Source: Leptidea sinapis (taxonomy: Eukaryota > Arthropoda > Insecta > Lepidoptera > Pieridae). From it: a stretch of DNA of 64,000 nt. Shown piece by piece: positions 22,401 through 32,035 of this stretch. Under the pieces are notes generated by a model. It saw only the letters and a list, made by a program, of their open reading frames with translations. It was not told where the DNA came from and made no database searches. The first letter of the stretch is position 1; each line of letters begins with the position of its first letter. The position numbers were made by a program, and so were the translations under genes. The stretch is from NCBI RefSeq assembly GCF_905404315.1, contig NC_066297.1, positions 4,402,001 to 4,466,000 on the forward strand. The letters are read 5' to 3'.

Positions 22401-22628
22401 GAAAATTATACACCTATAAAAATACATTCATTTTTTGTTTTCTCATATTAATTCTGCGGTGAGTGGAGCCATTGTTTATGAATAGTCGAGTTGGTATTTC
22501 TCTTCACATTTCAGATTAATATTAAAATAACTTTAAGACACTTTAAACATTACGCCCACACTCCTTAACTGACAGGAGAAACATTTTCCGCTCTTAATAG
22601 AAGTGAAAAGTTCTTTAGAATCGTTGTT

Positions 22629-22870
22629 CATAAGATTTAACGTGGGAGAAAATGAGATAGAAAGCATTTTACGCATGATAGTTGAAGAAGAGATAATATA
22701 TTCTGAGTTCATACGCGCGACGTATTACTACATAGACACCAGGAGAACATAAATATGGTAGTGGTAATAGTAATGTCTTTCATAGCGGTTGAAATCATGT
22801 GTCATCCTAGCAACATGTACCAGGACTTCATATGCAGCTTAGAGGTTCATGCACAATTCAGGTTTCACTT
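22629..22870 (+). repeat. dispersed repeat R6, copy 1
   Basis: GAGATAGAAAGCATT, TAGACACCAGGAGAACAT, TAGTAATGTCTTTCATAGCG, GTTGAAATCATG and TACCAGGACTTC recur in the same order at 41243-41491. It has no open frame and its class is unknown. Confidence 0.65.
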
Positions 22871-23555
22871 CTTTCTCTGCTCATCTGTTGCTAGCTGAAT
22901 ACAGGGCTCTCTGTAACATTAGAGGTATGAGAATGCTTTGATTTTTTTTCCACTTCTCCTTTTCTTTGACATTCATAGGGGTTTATTAGACGTGATTAAA
23001 TAATTTACTTATTTTGTTTGTCTTTTTTTCTTTATTGCTTTTAAGGTTAGTCTGAACTCAACTTGAAGTTTTAGGTACCTACAGCTGCATTCAATGTCCG
23101 GTCTCAAATTGATTGATTATTTATAATCCGAACTTATTTAAAAATCCATATAGTAATGGAAACTCGATCGCTCGATCCTGTAGACAAACTGTGTAAACAG
23201 TTTTACAGGACTTTGTACTATTTTAAGAAGAAACTGTATATTTATAAAGAAATAAATAAAAAAAAATACCACTTCTGTCCCTCGTACAAGGGACTAAAAG
23301 CGAGTTTGTCCTCCAGGTGGGAAAAAAATCGTATACGCACCACGTGAGATAAGTAGGAGTAGGACATTGCCATAGGGGAATGACCTACTTTTCTGCATAG
23401 GTGCGTTATATACTATTATCTATATAAGGTATTAAACTAAACTATATCACTTGTTAAATTTCTAAATTAATGGTTCGAATAAATCAAATCAAAACCAGTT
23501 CATTAACGTAGGTCATGGAAATGACACTTAACAATGTCAAAAAAAAATCTTATTG
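22871..23555. other. no recognisable gene
   Basis: A 63-codon plus-strand frame at 23156-23347 is lysine-rich and without motif. Nothing can be supported. Confidence 0.4.
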
Positions 23556-23710
23556 AATCTACCGCTACTTCGTAAAGGGTTGAGCTAATGAGAAGAAGTA
23601 ACAAGAAACTCATTGCCACTCTTTTATATCAAGATTTACATTTACATCGAGTTACAAATCATTTCAATTACAATATAATATGTAAAATGTAAAACGATGC
23701 AACAAACACA
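23556..23710 (-). repeat. LINE 3' UTR scrap
   Basis: CTACTTCGTAAAGGGTTGAG, AACAAGAAACTCATTGCCAC and CTTTTATATCAAG resemble 26135-26225. Both look like the minus-strand 3' UTR of a LINE of the B/C kind (the ...AAGAAACTC... block). No codons remain. Confidence 0.45.
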
Positions 23711-23756
23711 CCCAAACGTCAAATAGTCAAAAAAGTAAATGTAAATTAATCTTAAT

Positions 23757-23894
23757 CTTCGCGATATATCCATATATATATATATATATATATATGTATG
23801 GATATATAAGTATATATCCATACATAGATGGATATATCGCGAAGAAATCCGCGTATAATATATATATATATTTATACATACGCGGATTTCTTCG
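23757..23894. repeat. double cruciform repeat
   Basis: Two perfect inverted repeats are joined. CTTCGCGATATATCCAT pairs with ATGGATATATCGCGAAG (23828-23844). GAAGAAATCCGCGTAT (23841-23856) pairs with ATACGCGGATTTCTTC (23879-23894). They share GAAG at the junction. The loops are TA-repeat tracts. Confidence 0.85.
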
Positions 23895-24600
23895 ACTATT
23901 TATTGGTTACAATGGTTATAGACGAATGGTTAAATGGTAACTGGGACCAGCATTAGGCTGGTTGGTGGTTAAACACGTACTGCCTTACCGAAGGCAGCAC
24001 ATGGTTATAAGTAATTAATATTATATCTACTAAGCAATATTAATTATAACGTAAATCGTAATGCTGTTCAATGGATTTACTTCTAGCCACCACGGAAATG
24101 CTGCCAGTATTATTGGTACACTCACCCGTGATTTAAGTTTTTAGTTTTATCATAGTATTGTAAATATAGTTATAAGATTTGATTTGTTTGAATATTTAAT
24201 TCTGGTCGTATATTATAAATATTTCATTGTATACAATATTTCATTGTATTCAATGAAATATTTCTATTTCAAAAACTAATTTTCATTGAATTTTTCATTA
24301 AAATAATATTTAATACAACATGAATTTGTTTGTCAAACTTTTACGCCTTAACTATAAAGACAAGCTTGATTTATTGAAATTTTTATGATTTCCTGAAGAT
24401 GCGCAATTACGAATTTTATGCGGACGAGAACGGGCGCAGAATAATTTTTCATCAAGATCGTTAAAGCCGTTCTTGTGCTGAAAAAGGACATGCAGACAGT
24501 GAAACACGACTAAGTCATACAAAAATTGCAAAATCGTAGAATTTTAAAGTCAATTTTTTTGTAAAAAAAAATGAGTTTTCATTATTAACATGTTTTATGA
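23895..24600. other. no recognisable gene
   Basis: AT-rich sequence with a short duplicated TTTCATTGTAT motif near 24225-24265. No coding evidence. Confidence 0.4.
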
Positions 24601-24899
24601 TACTGCAACTAGGAGCGAGAGTCCCCGTTCTCCTCTCGCAAGTCAGAGCGGCGGCGGGAATGTCGCAACCATCCAATCAACCAACCTTACAACCATTCCC
24701 CCGCCACACCATATTGCGATATCATAATATTATTCATAATTCACTCGTAAACTATGCTATACGACTATTACGTTATTGCCGAATGCCCAACAAACATTTT
24801 GAAACTATTTTTGATTTGTCCTCATTTGAAGACTTCATCATCAATCCGTAGAACAATCGTCGAATTAAATAAATTAATAATAAACTCACCCGCTATTGA

Positions 24900-25060
24900 A
24901 AGAGTATCACAAAACAACACGCCACAGCACTGATTTTGAATTTGGAACGCGTAACGTAATCGTGTCGTTAATGTCGGTGAGAGGATAGCGCGGCGGTCGT
25001 CGACGTGTCGCTCCGTGTCCGCGGGCACATCGTGAGTGCGCCTATCGAGTGCGTACTGAC
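24900..25060 (-). promoter_or_regulatory. GC-rich island, possible host first exon
   Basis: A CpG-rich stretch (GTCGTCGACGTGTCGCTCCG) stands out from its AT-rich surroundings. On the minus strand it ends with a donor-like AGCGGGTGAGTT, the GTGAGT lying at 24899-24894. A minus-strand frame starting at 25028 is open through that point but has no recognisable domain. A non-coding or short-coding first exon of a host gene reading leftward is possible. No downstream exon is identifiable here. Confidence 0.3.
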
Positions 25061-25223
25061 ACGCCGCACTCGTTGAGAAACTTGACCTTCACGATTGCTA
25101 TGTGCTCCTGGTACTTGAGGTATTACGTACTGCTGGTAATCCCCAGCTTAGCTAACCCAGGTTGTATTAATTAGTGATTTGTAATAATAATTAATGTAAT
25201 CGATCAATTATCTTGTTGAACAG

Positions 25224-25415
25224 TGGGAGACTCCTTTCACCAGTGGGAGGCTCCTTTGCACAGGATGCCGGCTAGATTATGGCTACCACAATGGTGCCTA
25301 TTTCTGCCGTGAAGCAGTAATGTGTAAACATTATTGCGATTCGGTCTGAAGGGCGCCGTAGCTAGTGAAATTACTGGGCAAACGAGACTTAACATCTTAT
25401 GTCTCAAGGAGAGAG
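25224..25415 (+). mobile_element. family A retroposon, 3'-truncated
   Basis: CAGTGGGAGACTCCTTTCAC is followed at once by CAGTGGGAGGCTCCTTTGCA, so the first ~20 bp are tandemly duplicated. It then runs to CATCTTATGTCTCAAGGAGA, where it stops. The 3' half is absent. Confidence 0.8.
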
Positions 25416-25457
25416 AAAAAACATCTTATTTGAGTGAAAGATTGAAAAATTCTATTT

Positions 25458-26033
25458 AATGGTTATAAAACAAAGTCCTCCGCCGCGTCTGACTTTCTGT
25501 CAGTTCGCGATAAACTCAAAAACTACTAATGAATACCGTGGTTCTCAAGGATGGTTTTAGTATAAAATTTGTTTTGTTTTTGTTTACATGAACATTTGTT
25601 GGAGGTGTCGGAAAAAAATTTACTGTCTGGGAGCTTTCAACGAAAACACTGTTTAAACCCTTTGATATATTATAACAAAATAATGTATTGTGGAATTGCT
25701 TATCATAAATAGGCCTACAGAAAAGCAGTGGCATAATATGTCTATGTCTTAAGGATAACATAATATAGCCATCCATCTTAATACTTTAAAAAATATTCAA
25801 TCATTTATAAATAATGTAAATACTGTTTACACAAATACGATATTAATCCTTATCATTTTATTACGAGTACTTACTACATATTATAAAATCTTTTGAAATA
25901 CGTTTTTGTTTCATATTTAACTCATTTACACATTTCCGATAGTTGTAGACTTCATTATTTCCAAATACTTGTAGGTACATAATTTTTTTTTCTGTTGACA
26001 AGACAAGACAAGAGCATCTGTTGGGTCAGCTAG
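25458..26033 (+). mobile_element. probable Helitron with GGGTCAGCTAG end
   Basis: The 3' end GCATCTGTTGGGTCAGCTAG closes at 26033 before a T. The start near AACAAAGTCCTCCGCCGCGT and GCGATAAACTCAAAAACTAC resembles the opening of other non-autonomous elements of this kind. The terminal hairpin is weak and the 5' TC is not certain. Confidence 0.5.
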
Positions 26034-26267
26034 TTATTTATAAACTTGAAGTCAAAGTTAGAAAAACTTTTTTCAATTAGGCTTAAACTAAGCGCTTTTG
26101 AAACGTCACTATATGAATCTTTTAAATTACTAAATTTACCATATGTTCGGAAAAAGTTGAGCTCGTAAGAAAAACATACAAAAAACGCAACGGCCACTCT
26201 TTTCAATCAAATAGAGAATTTTAAAAATACATAACAAATTAGTTCGTAAGGTGCTGCATCCAATATA

Positions 26268-26794
26268 CGTGGGTAACACTGAAAATGTTTAGAACTGGCC
26301 AGTTAGAAACATTGCTAATAAAAACTTTTTTTGAATTTCAATTTTAGAACTCTTTGGTAACCTAATGTAGTAAGTATATTGCATTCATTTGTCATTTGTT
26401 TTGTGAATTGGCGGCAAATCTAAAATTCTAGCTACACGTGAAAATTAACCTAACGCGAGAAAATTTTCGGTCAATGATTTATTATGACTTTCGTTGTGGG
26501 CTTACTCAACAACAAAGCTATGATAGGCTTAGCATTTCTTAATGAAGCCCCATCTCGTGCCACTATTTACAATTGGGTTAACGAGTTTAAGCGTGGACGT
26601 AGCAATCTCAATGATGATCCGCGTGAGGGGCGTCCTTTAACAGCGACTACTGAAGATAACATCAGTGCTGTGCGACGCATGATGGAGGAAGATAAGAGAG
26701 TGACCTATCAGCAAGCTTAGGCATGGTATGAGTCAAGTTCAAAAAATATTACACGAACATTTAGGCGTCAGGAAGCTTTGTACCAGATGGATGC
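26268..26794 (+). pseudogene. mariner, 5' TIR and transposase N-terminal half
   Basis: The TIR CGTGGGTAACACTGAAAATG follows TA at 26266-26267. The frame 26484-26720 reads APSRATIYNWVNEFKRGRSN, LNDDPREGRPLTATTEDNIS and AVRRMMEEDKRVTYQQA. This is the second helix-turn-helix and linker of a mariner transposase. A stop follows, then GMSQVQKILHEHLGVRKLC survives in other frames. The copia LTR starts directly after at 26795. The catalytic region lies beyond the copia insertion. Confidence 0.85.
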
Positions 26795-26992
26795 TGTTAT
26801 ATGAGATAGAGCAGAGTATCAGCAGTAGACTATGAGCAAATCAGTGCATTCACCATTATTTAATATAAGAAAACAACTTTATAAATTAATTACCACTTTT
26901 TATAAGCATGACAACGTAATAACTGCTTTGTAGTCATAGTAACCAAAAGTCACTAATTTCTTCTTCTATGAGTAAGACCTCTATGATACTCC
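26795..26992 (-). mobile_element. copia 3' LTR (tentative)
   Basis: On the minus strand the pol frame is followed by a purine-rich GTGAGGGGGAG, a likely polypurine tract, at about 26990-27001. The next ~195 bp end in CTCATATAACA against mariner sequence. The CA-type end fits an LTR terminus, but no second LTR is present for comparison. Confidence 0.45.
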
Positions 26993-27007
26993 CCCTCACG
27001 ATGACCT

Positions 27008-27979
27008 TCACGTCTGAGTAACGCCTATCATCTTTAGAAGCTTTAACAATCTTGGTTGTGGTAATGCCTTTGTAAAAAGGTCTGCCTCCATATGTTCTGT
27101 GTCCTTGTAACGGATGGTCACTAATTTCTTCTGGACACAATCCCGTATAAAATGTTCCTTTAGGCTGATATGTTTCGATCTCTTACCAGTCATTTGATTG
27201 TTTGCTAACATCTGTGCAGCCAAATTATCATTATAGATCGTAACAGTTTGTTGAAAAACTCCAATATCTTCCAACAGATATTTCAAGTGTAAAGCTTCCT
27301 TCGTTGCTTCTGTCATCGCCATATATTCGGCTTCTGCTGTTGACAAAGCCACTGTTCTTTGTTTCTTTGATGCATAACTGATAAGGCCACCACCATACTT
27401 AAAAATATAACCGGTATATGAACGACGGTCAACGGTACATGCCGCCCAGTTAGCGTCAGCCATGCCTGTTAGTGCCATTCCTGATTGTTTATATCTGATG
27501 GTTACATTCTTCGTTCCTTTTAAATAACGAATCACCCTTTTTGCAGCTTGCCAATGTAATACACGTTGGCAAGCTGCAAAACATGTATTATATTGGCTCA
27601 AATAACTAACAGCAAACATTATATCTGGTCTTGTGGCTACAGCGAGGTACATTAGAGATCCAATTAACATTTGGTATGGTACATTCTCCATCTCTGTGAG
27701 TCCATTACCCTTCTCCAGTTTCAGATTTGGTATTTTATAGGTGTAAAGTTTTGCTGGACCTCGTCCTTCGATTTGTGCAAGACAGTTTTCTGATGCTAAC
27801 CTTAACGTTTTGTTATCAACTTTGTCCATATTAATGAATCTTTTCAATTCATGACTCATATGTGACGTACATCTGCTGTCAAGACACCATTTCTTAATTT
27901 TTTCTTTATTATCAGACGTATTTAGGCATGTTTCTTCTAAGCAACATAGACTTGCATTATTTTTATTAACTCGGTCCAC
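27008..27979 (-). pseudogene. copia pol: protease start fused to RT end and RNase H
   Basis: 323 codons without a stop. Residues 31-40 (WCLDSRCTSH) are the copia aspartic protease motif, with DSR where DSG or DTG is expected. From about residue 95 the protein is instead the end of the RT and the RNase H domain: IGSLMYLAVATRPDI, ADANWAA (Asp175), STAEAEYMA (Glu218) and IYNDNLAA (Asp251). The whole integrase and most of the RT are missing, so a deletion junction lies near 27700-27715. The junction keeps the frame. The start overlaps the end of gag by 43 bases in the -1 frame. The element is non-autonomous. Confidence 0.9.
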
Positions 27980-28677
27980 TTTTGACCAGCATTCATGAGC
28001 TTTGTGTCCTTTCTTTTTGAATTTAAAACATTTAACAATAAAGTTTTTATTTTGCCACGTTGTCTACTATACAGCGCCTCTTGTTCAGAGTTTTGTTCAC
28101 TTGTACTAGCTATATTTTTTCTTTCCTCAGCTTCTTTAATTATCTTTATTTTCAAGTTGTCTGGATCTGGTAGATCATCCCTGGATTCTATTGCAATTCT
28201 AAAATTTTCAAAAGATTGAGGTAAGCTGTAAAGCATCATAATACTAAGAATATATTTATTAGTTGGTATGTCCATATCTGCTAGTTTATCGACGATATCC
28301 ATAAATTTATTCAAGTGATTGACAATATTATCACCATCTTTCTTCTTCTTCAATATCAACTCTTTTAATAGGCTTGCTTTTCTTGCAGGACCTTTGCTAT
28401 AATATATGCTTTCTAGCGTATCCCAGACATCTTTACTTGTTTGACAATTTTTAACTTGTTTTAATTCGCCCAGTGATATTATGAGAAATAGCTCGGCTAA
28501 TGCTAACTCATCTTTTTCCATATAGTCATTCAATGCATCACCTTCTCGCGTTGGTCTCTTAATTTTATTTGAAACATAGCTCCAAAGGCCAAGTTTTAAT
28601 AGTACAGCTTTTGCATGGATCCTCCATGTATCGTAGTTTTCTCTTTTCAATTGTTCTATGTGCCCGTGATTACTCAT
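27937..28677 (-). CDS. copia-type Gag
   Basis: 246 codons starting MSNHGHIEQLKRENYDTWRI. The body carries the copia Gag (UBN2-type) pattern: NYDTWRIHAKAVL, SKDVWDTLESIY, KASLLKELILKKKKDGDN and LNKFMDIVDKLADMDIP. The zinc knuckle appears only in the -1 frame as CFKFKKKGHKAHEC, whose second Cys is replaced by Phe. A one-base change upstream of it has therefore probably shifted the Gag end. The ATG lies 22 bases after the primer-binding site. The frame is long and intact for an insect repeat copy, which suggests a fairly recent insertion. Confidence 0.9.
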   Translation of the reverse strand: MSNHGHIEQLKRENYDTWRIHAKAVLLKLGLWSYVSNKIKRPTREGDALNDYMEKDELALAELFLIISLGELKQVKNCQTSKDVWDTLESIYYSKGPARKASLLKELILKKKKDGDNIVNHLNKFMDIVDKLADMDIPTNKYILSIMMLYSLPQSFENFRIAIESRDDLPDPDNLKIKIIKEAEERKNIASTSEQNSEQEALYSRQRGKIKTLLLNVLNSKRKDTKLMNAGQKWTELIKIMQVYVA

Positions 28678-28698
28678 TTTTCTCTTTTATTCCCGTTT

Positions 28699-28712
28699 CT
28701 GGGCCCATAACC
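28699..28712 (-). other. copia primer-binding site, half-tRNA-iMet type
   Basis: The minus strand reads GGTTATGGGCCCAG. This is complementary to the anticodon-stem segment CTGGGCCCATAACC of initiator tRNA-Met. Drosophila copia is known to prime from a 5' half-molecule of this tRNA ending there. The site lies where the LTR should end, but the 5' LTR itself is missing. Confidence 0.75.
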
Positions 28713-28724
28713 TTAACTTTACGG

Positions 28725-28902
28725 CCTATACTCTAACCGACGACCAGAAACACCTTCGCGTGGACTGGTGTCGCAAATGTCAGATAAGTTCAACGGCGGT
28801 GACTCAAATGCTGTATTTGACATCGTCACAGGTGATGAAAGCTTGATATATTGCTACGAACCCGAAACCAAAAGACAATCAGCTCAGTGGGTGTGCGAGG
28901 GC
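28725..28902 (+). pseudogene. mariner, internal transposase segment
   Basis: The reading gives TDDQKHLRVDWCRKC and, after a frame change, GGDSNAVFDIVTGDESLIYC then YEPETKRQSAQWV. TGDES holds the first catalytic Asp of mariner. It continues the copy begun at 26268, which copia interrupts. The segment ends abruptly at an inverted mariner copy. Confidence 0.85.
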
Positions 28903-29586
28903 GCTGCTGTCGAATTATTTCCAGGACAACAGGCAAACAGTGATTGACATAGGTACCAGTCTACACTAACTGTCCTTACATCTTCTAGCACAACTGTCGC
29001 GAAATCACCTTTCCCACCAAAGAATGAGGCAATCATGTTTTTTCCTTAACTTCTTCCTTTCTTTACCTTAGTTGGCCAATCCTCGAAAGGAACCAACCAC
29101 AACCCACTGAGCTGATTGTCTTTTGGTTTCGGGTTCGTAGCAATATATCCAGCTTTCATCGCCTATGACGATGTTAATTATAGCATTTGAGTCACCGCCG
29201 TTGAAGTTATCTAACATTTGGTGACACCAGTCCATGCGAAGGTGTTTCTGGACGTCGGTTAAAGTATTCGTGTAAAATTTTTTGAACCTGATTCATACCA
29301 ATGCCTAGGCTTGCCCGTATCTGCTGATAGGTCACTTTCTTATAGTTGTAGAGAAATCCGACAGCGAAAGTCATAATATCATTGATCGAAAATTTTGTCG
29401 CGTTAGGTTCATTTTCACGTGTAACAAGAGTTTTAGATTTGCCGCCAATTCACAAAAACAAATGACAAATGAATGCAATATACTACATTAGGTTACCAAA
29501 GAGTTCTAAAATTGAAATTTAAAAAAAACGTTTCATTAGCAATGTTTCTAACTGGCCAGTTCTAAACATTTTCAGTGTTTCCCACG
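28903..29586 (-). pseudogene. mariner, second copy in inverted orientation
   Basis: The 5' TIR on the minus strand is CGTGGGAAACACTGAAAATG, ending at 29586 against TA. The reading includes SINDIMTFAVGFLYNY, then KKVTYQQIRASLGIG after a deletion of the HTH region, GDESWIYCYEPETKRQSAQW, and MIASFFGGKGDFATVVLEDV. The 3' end is missing. It belongs to the same subfamily as the copies at 26.3 and 38.7 kb. Confidence 0.85.
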
Positions 29587-29689
29587 TATTACGGTATTAC
29601 TTGCCAAATTTCATAGTTGTAACACTCACTGTGGTGAAGGACCTCCGAATGATCCCAAAATAATAATAATAATAATCATATTGCCTTTA

Positions 29690-30055
29690 TTCAGATAGTA
29701 CAATTTACATATATACTTACATACTATCCTTAACCAAGTGTCTATCACTATCTGTTTGTCTATTGACAAAGGCCTCTTCCAACTTCTTCCACTCTTTTCT
29801 ATCTTTAGCTAACCTAGGCCATGTCTTGCCTGCTATCGTCCTAAGTTCGTCTAACCATCTCCTGTATTGTCCCCCCGGTTTACTTTTTAGGTATCTGGGG
29901 TACTAGTCTGTGATACATTTGCTCCATTTGTCTATACCCCGAAGGGTGTGTTCCGTCCATCGCCATTTAAGTTTTCTTATAGTATAAGTGACATTAGTGA
30001 TTTTTGTTTTCTGTCTTAAATCTATGTATCGAACTTTATCGGCCTCACAAATAAA
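29690..30055 (-). pseudogene. RTE-type LINE, RT C-terminus
   Basis: The minus strand reads RKLKWRWTEHTLRGIDKWSK, KPGGQYRRWLDELRTIAGKT, WPRLAKDRKEWKKLEEAFVN and RQTDSD. This is the C-terminal end of an RTE-clade endonuclease/reverse transcriptase. Its 3' end joins an (AAT)n run at about 29660. The copy is 5'-truncated. Confidence 0.75.
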
Positions 30056-30913
30056 ATTGGCATAATGTTATACGAGTAACTAAGCATAAACCTGTGAATA
30101 TGTAAAATGTTCACAAATAGACATTTTGCTTACGAATGGTTTGTTCGGACGTATAACGTTTCCCGCGTTTATGTGCAAGGCAGCTTGTCATTAGGAAGAC
30201 TTCAGAATTATCATTGTATTATTGTCAACGATAATGTAAACATTTTGCATTTTCTTTGTTTATCATTAGTTATAACTTTATACCAAGTTTATTTGTAAGG
30301 CCGTAAGTGTTTTATTAATATTCAACATACTCCATGGCTCTTTGTCAAGTCTCTAGTTTTTGATCTGTCTTTGGGACCAGACCAAGGCGACCAAGTCTGA
30401 CAAAATCATTTAAAGGTAAACCTTTTAATGATTTTGCATACCCTGTGCATGTAATTTAAATTGTTGCTACAGCTGCAACAGTTTTTCGGGTGCATCTGGA
30501 GTGAAGTCTTCAGTTATCAGTATCTGTTTAAGTTCTCTTTTTACTATTTACTTAGAATATGTTAGTCGCCAAGCCTATGCGGATTTCTCTTAAGAAAAAA
30601 ATAGCGATTTTCTCGTAAGAAAAAAATAGCGTTCACAATATTTTCGTCCATTTTTTTTTTCGAGAATATTATCGCAAAAGTTTTTATCATTTCTTTAATG
30701 AAGAAACAGTTCCACTAACTTCATATTATATTTTTATTCGAGAAGCCTTGCGTGTTTGAAAAAGTGACGTATATTATTGCATTATTCTAAAACTTTTTGA
30801 ATAATGCCTGGAAAATCACGAAAATAATTGGGAAGATGTATTAGGCACCGTAACGGACTTCAAATATTATAACACTAAAACTATGGCAATATCACTAATT
30901 ATTTTATTCTCCG
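30056..30913. other. no recognisable gene
   Basis: The only structure noted is a ~25-bp imperfect tandem duplication (AAGAAAAAAATAGCG twice) at 30585-30635. Confidence 0.4.
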
Positions 30914-31065
30914 AGGGCGGCGATTTGCCCAGTAATTTCACTAGCTACGGCGCGCTTCAGACCGAAACACAGTTATGTTTACACACGCTTCACGGCAGAA
31001 ATAGGCGCCGTTGTGGTGCCCATAATCTAGCCGGCATCTTGTCCAAAGGGGTCTCCCACAGGTTG
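30914..31065 (-). mobile_element. family A retroposon, 5' half
   Basis: Minus-strand copy: GATTTGCCCAGTAATTTCAC, AGAAATAGGCGCCGTTGTGG and GGTCTCCCACAGG. The element 3' half is absent. Confidence 0.75.
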
Positions 31066-31703
31066 TACACACCACATAATGATATGTAATTGGAATATTA
31101 TTAAAAGATCGCAAGAAATAATACCGGGAGAGTTTCTTCTCTCTCGGAGCGACAGCTCCTCCGAAGTGCTTGTAGTAATAAACGGCCATTAAAAAGTATT
31201 TCAAGGAATCAATTTTTTTTTGACTTTTGTTTTTGTAATTCCGTATCGCAACTTGTATTTTTCAATAATCTAAGATGAATAAAAAAGATCATTCCAAGTC
31301 GGTACGACGTTAGATAGAAGCATAAGGTTACATAAAACTCAAAGAAAATATTCAAAAATTGTATATTTTCTATGTGATACATATCACGAAGAATTTGTAG
31401 GTGTGCCCGTGACATTACAATGTCAATAAAACCAGGCCGTTAAATTGTAATAAATGAAGTCGATTGACAATCTACTGTTTAATTATACCATCACTAGTGA
31501 AATTGTAATATCATGCCATTGACAATATATCTACGACAAGTATTAAATCCAAAACTTCAAAATATAATGCCTAATATAATTTGCTGGCAATAAGTACGGG
31601 GTGCGCGAGCATGTCAAAATTCATCCAGGCGCCATCCTAACAATGGATTGCGATGAAACCAAATTACTGCAGGGAGTTCCTTTGACAAACTTTTATATCA
31701 ATA
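31066..31703. other. no recognisable gene
   Basis: AT-rich sequence. Short frames here have no motif. Confidence 0.4.
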
Positions 31704-32035
31704 CTAGCTGACCCGGCAAACGTTGTTTTGCCATATAAAGTATAATTCACGCGATAGTTTTATAAGTTATAAAATATTGCCTATATTATAGCCTGTACAT
31801 CATTTTGTTCTATTGTCAATACACGTTTTCGATTTTACACCTTGTGTTACAAAATAGCAATTTTATTACGGATCCCTAATTTTGAAAAAAAAAAACATAG
31901 CCTATAGCCTTCCTCGATAAATGGACTACCCAACACTGAAAGAATCATTCAAATCGGACCAGTAGTACCAGAGATTAGCGCGTTCAAACAAACAAACAAA
32001 CAACAAACACTGCAGCTTTATAATATTAGTATAGA
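31704..32035 (-). mobile_element. non-autonomous Helitron H2, complete
   Basis: On the minus strand it starts TC (32035-32034) after A, continues TATACTAATATTATAAAGCT, and ends CTAG (31707-31704) next to T. The terminal stem-loop is GGCAAAACAACGTTTGCC. A (TTTG)n run lies near the start. The 332-bp copy closely resembles the plus-strand copy at 62846-63194. Confidence 0.85.

Noticed and set aside
28000..28070. Programmed -1 frameshift between Gag and Pol
   Set aside because: The zinc knuckle is in the -1 frame, but no proper X XXY YYZ heptamer fits the Gag frame. A one-base deletion in an originally single frame is simpler.
27995..28219. Plus-strand frame over copia gag
   Set aside because: Antisense shadow of the Gag frame, with no motif.
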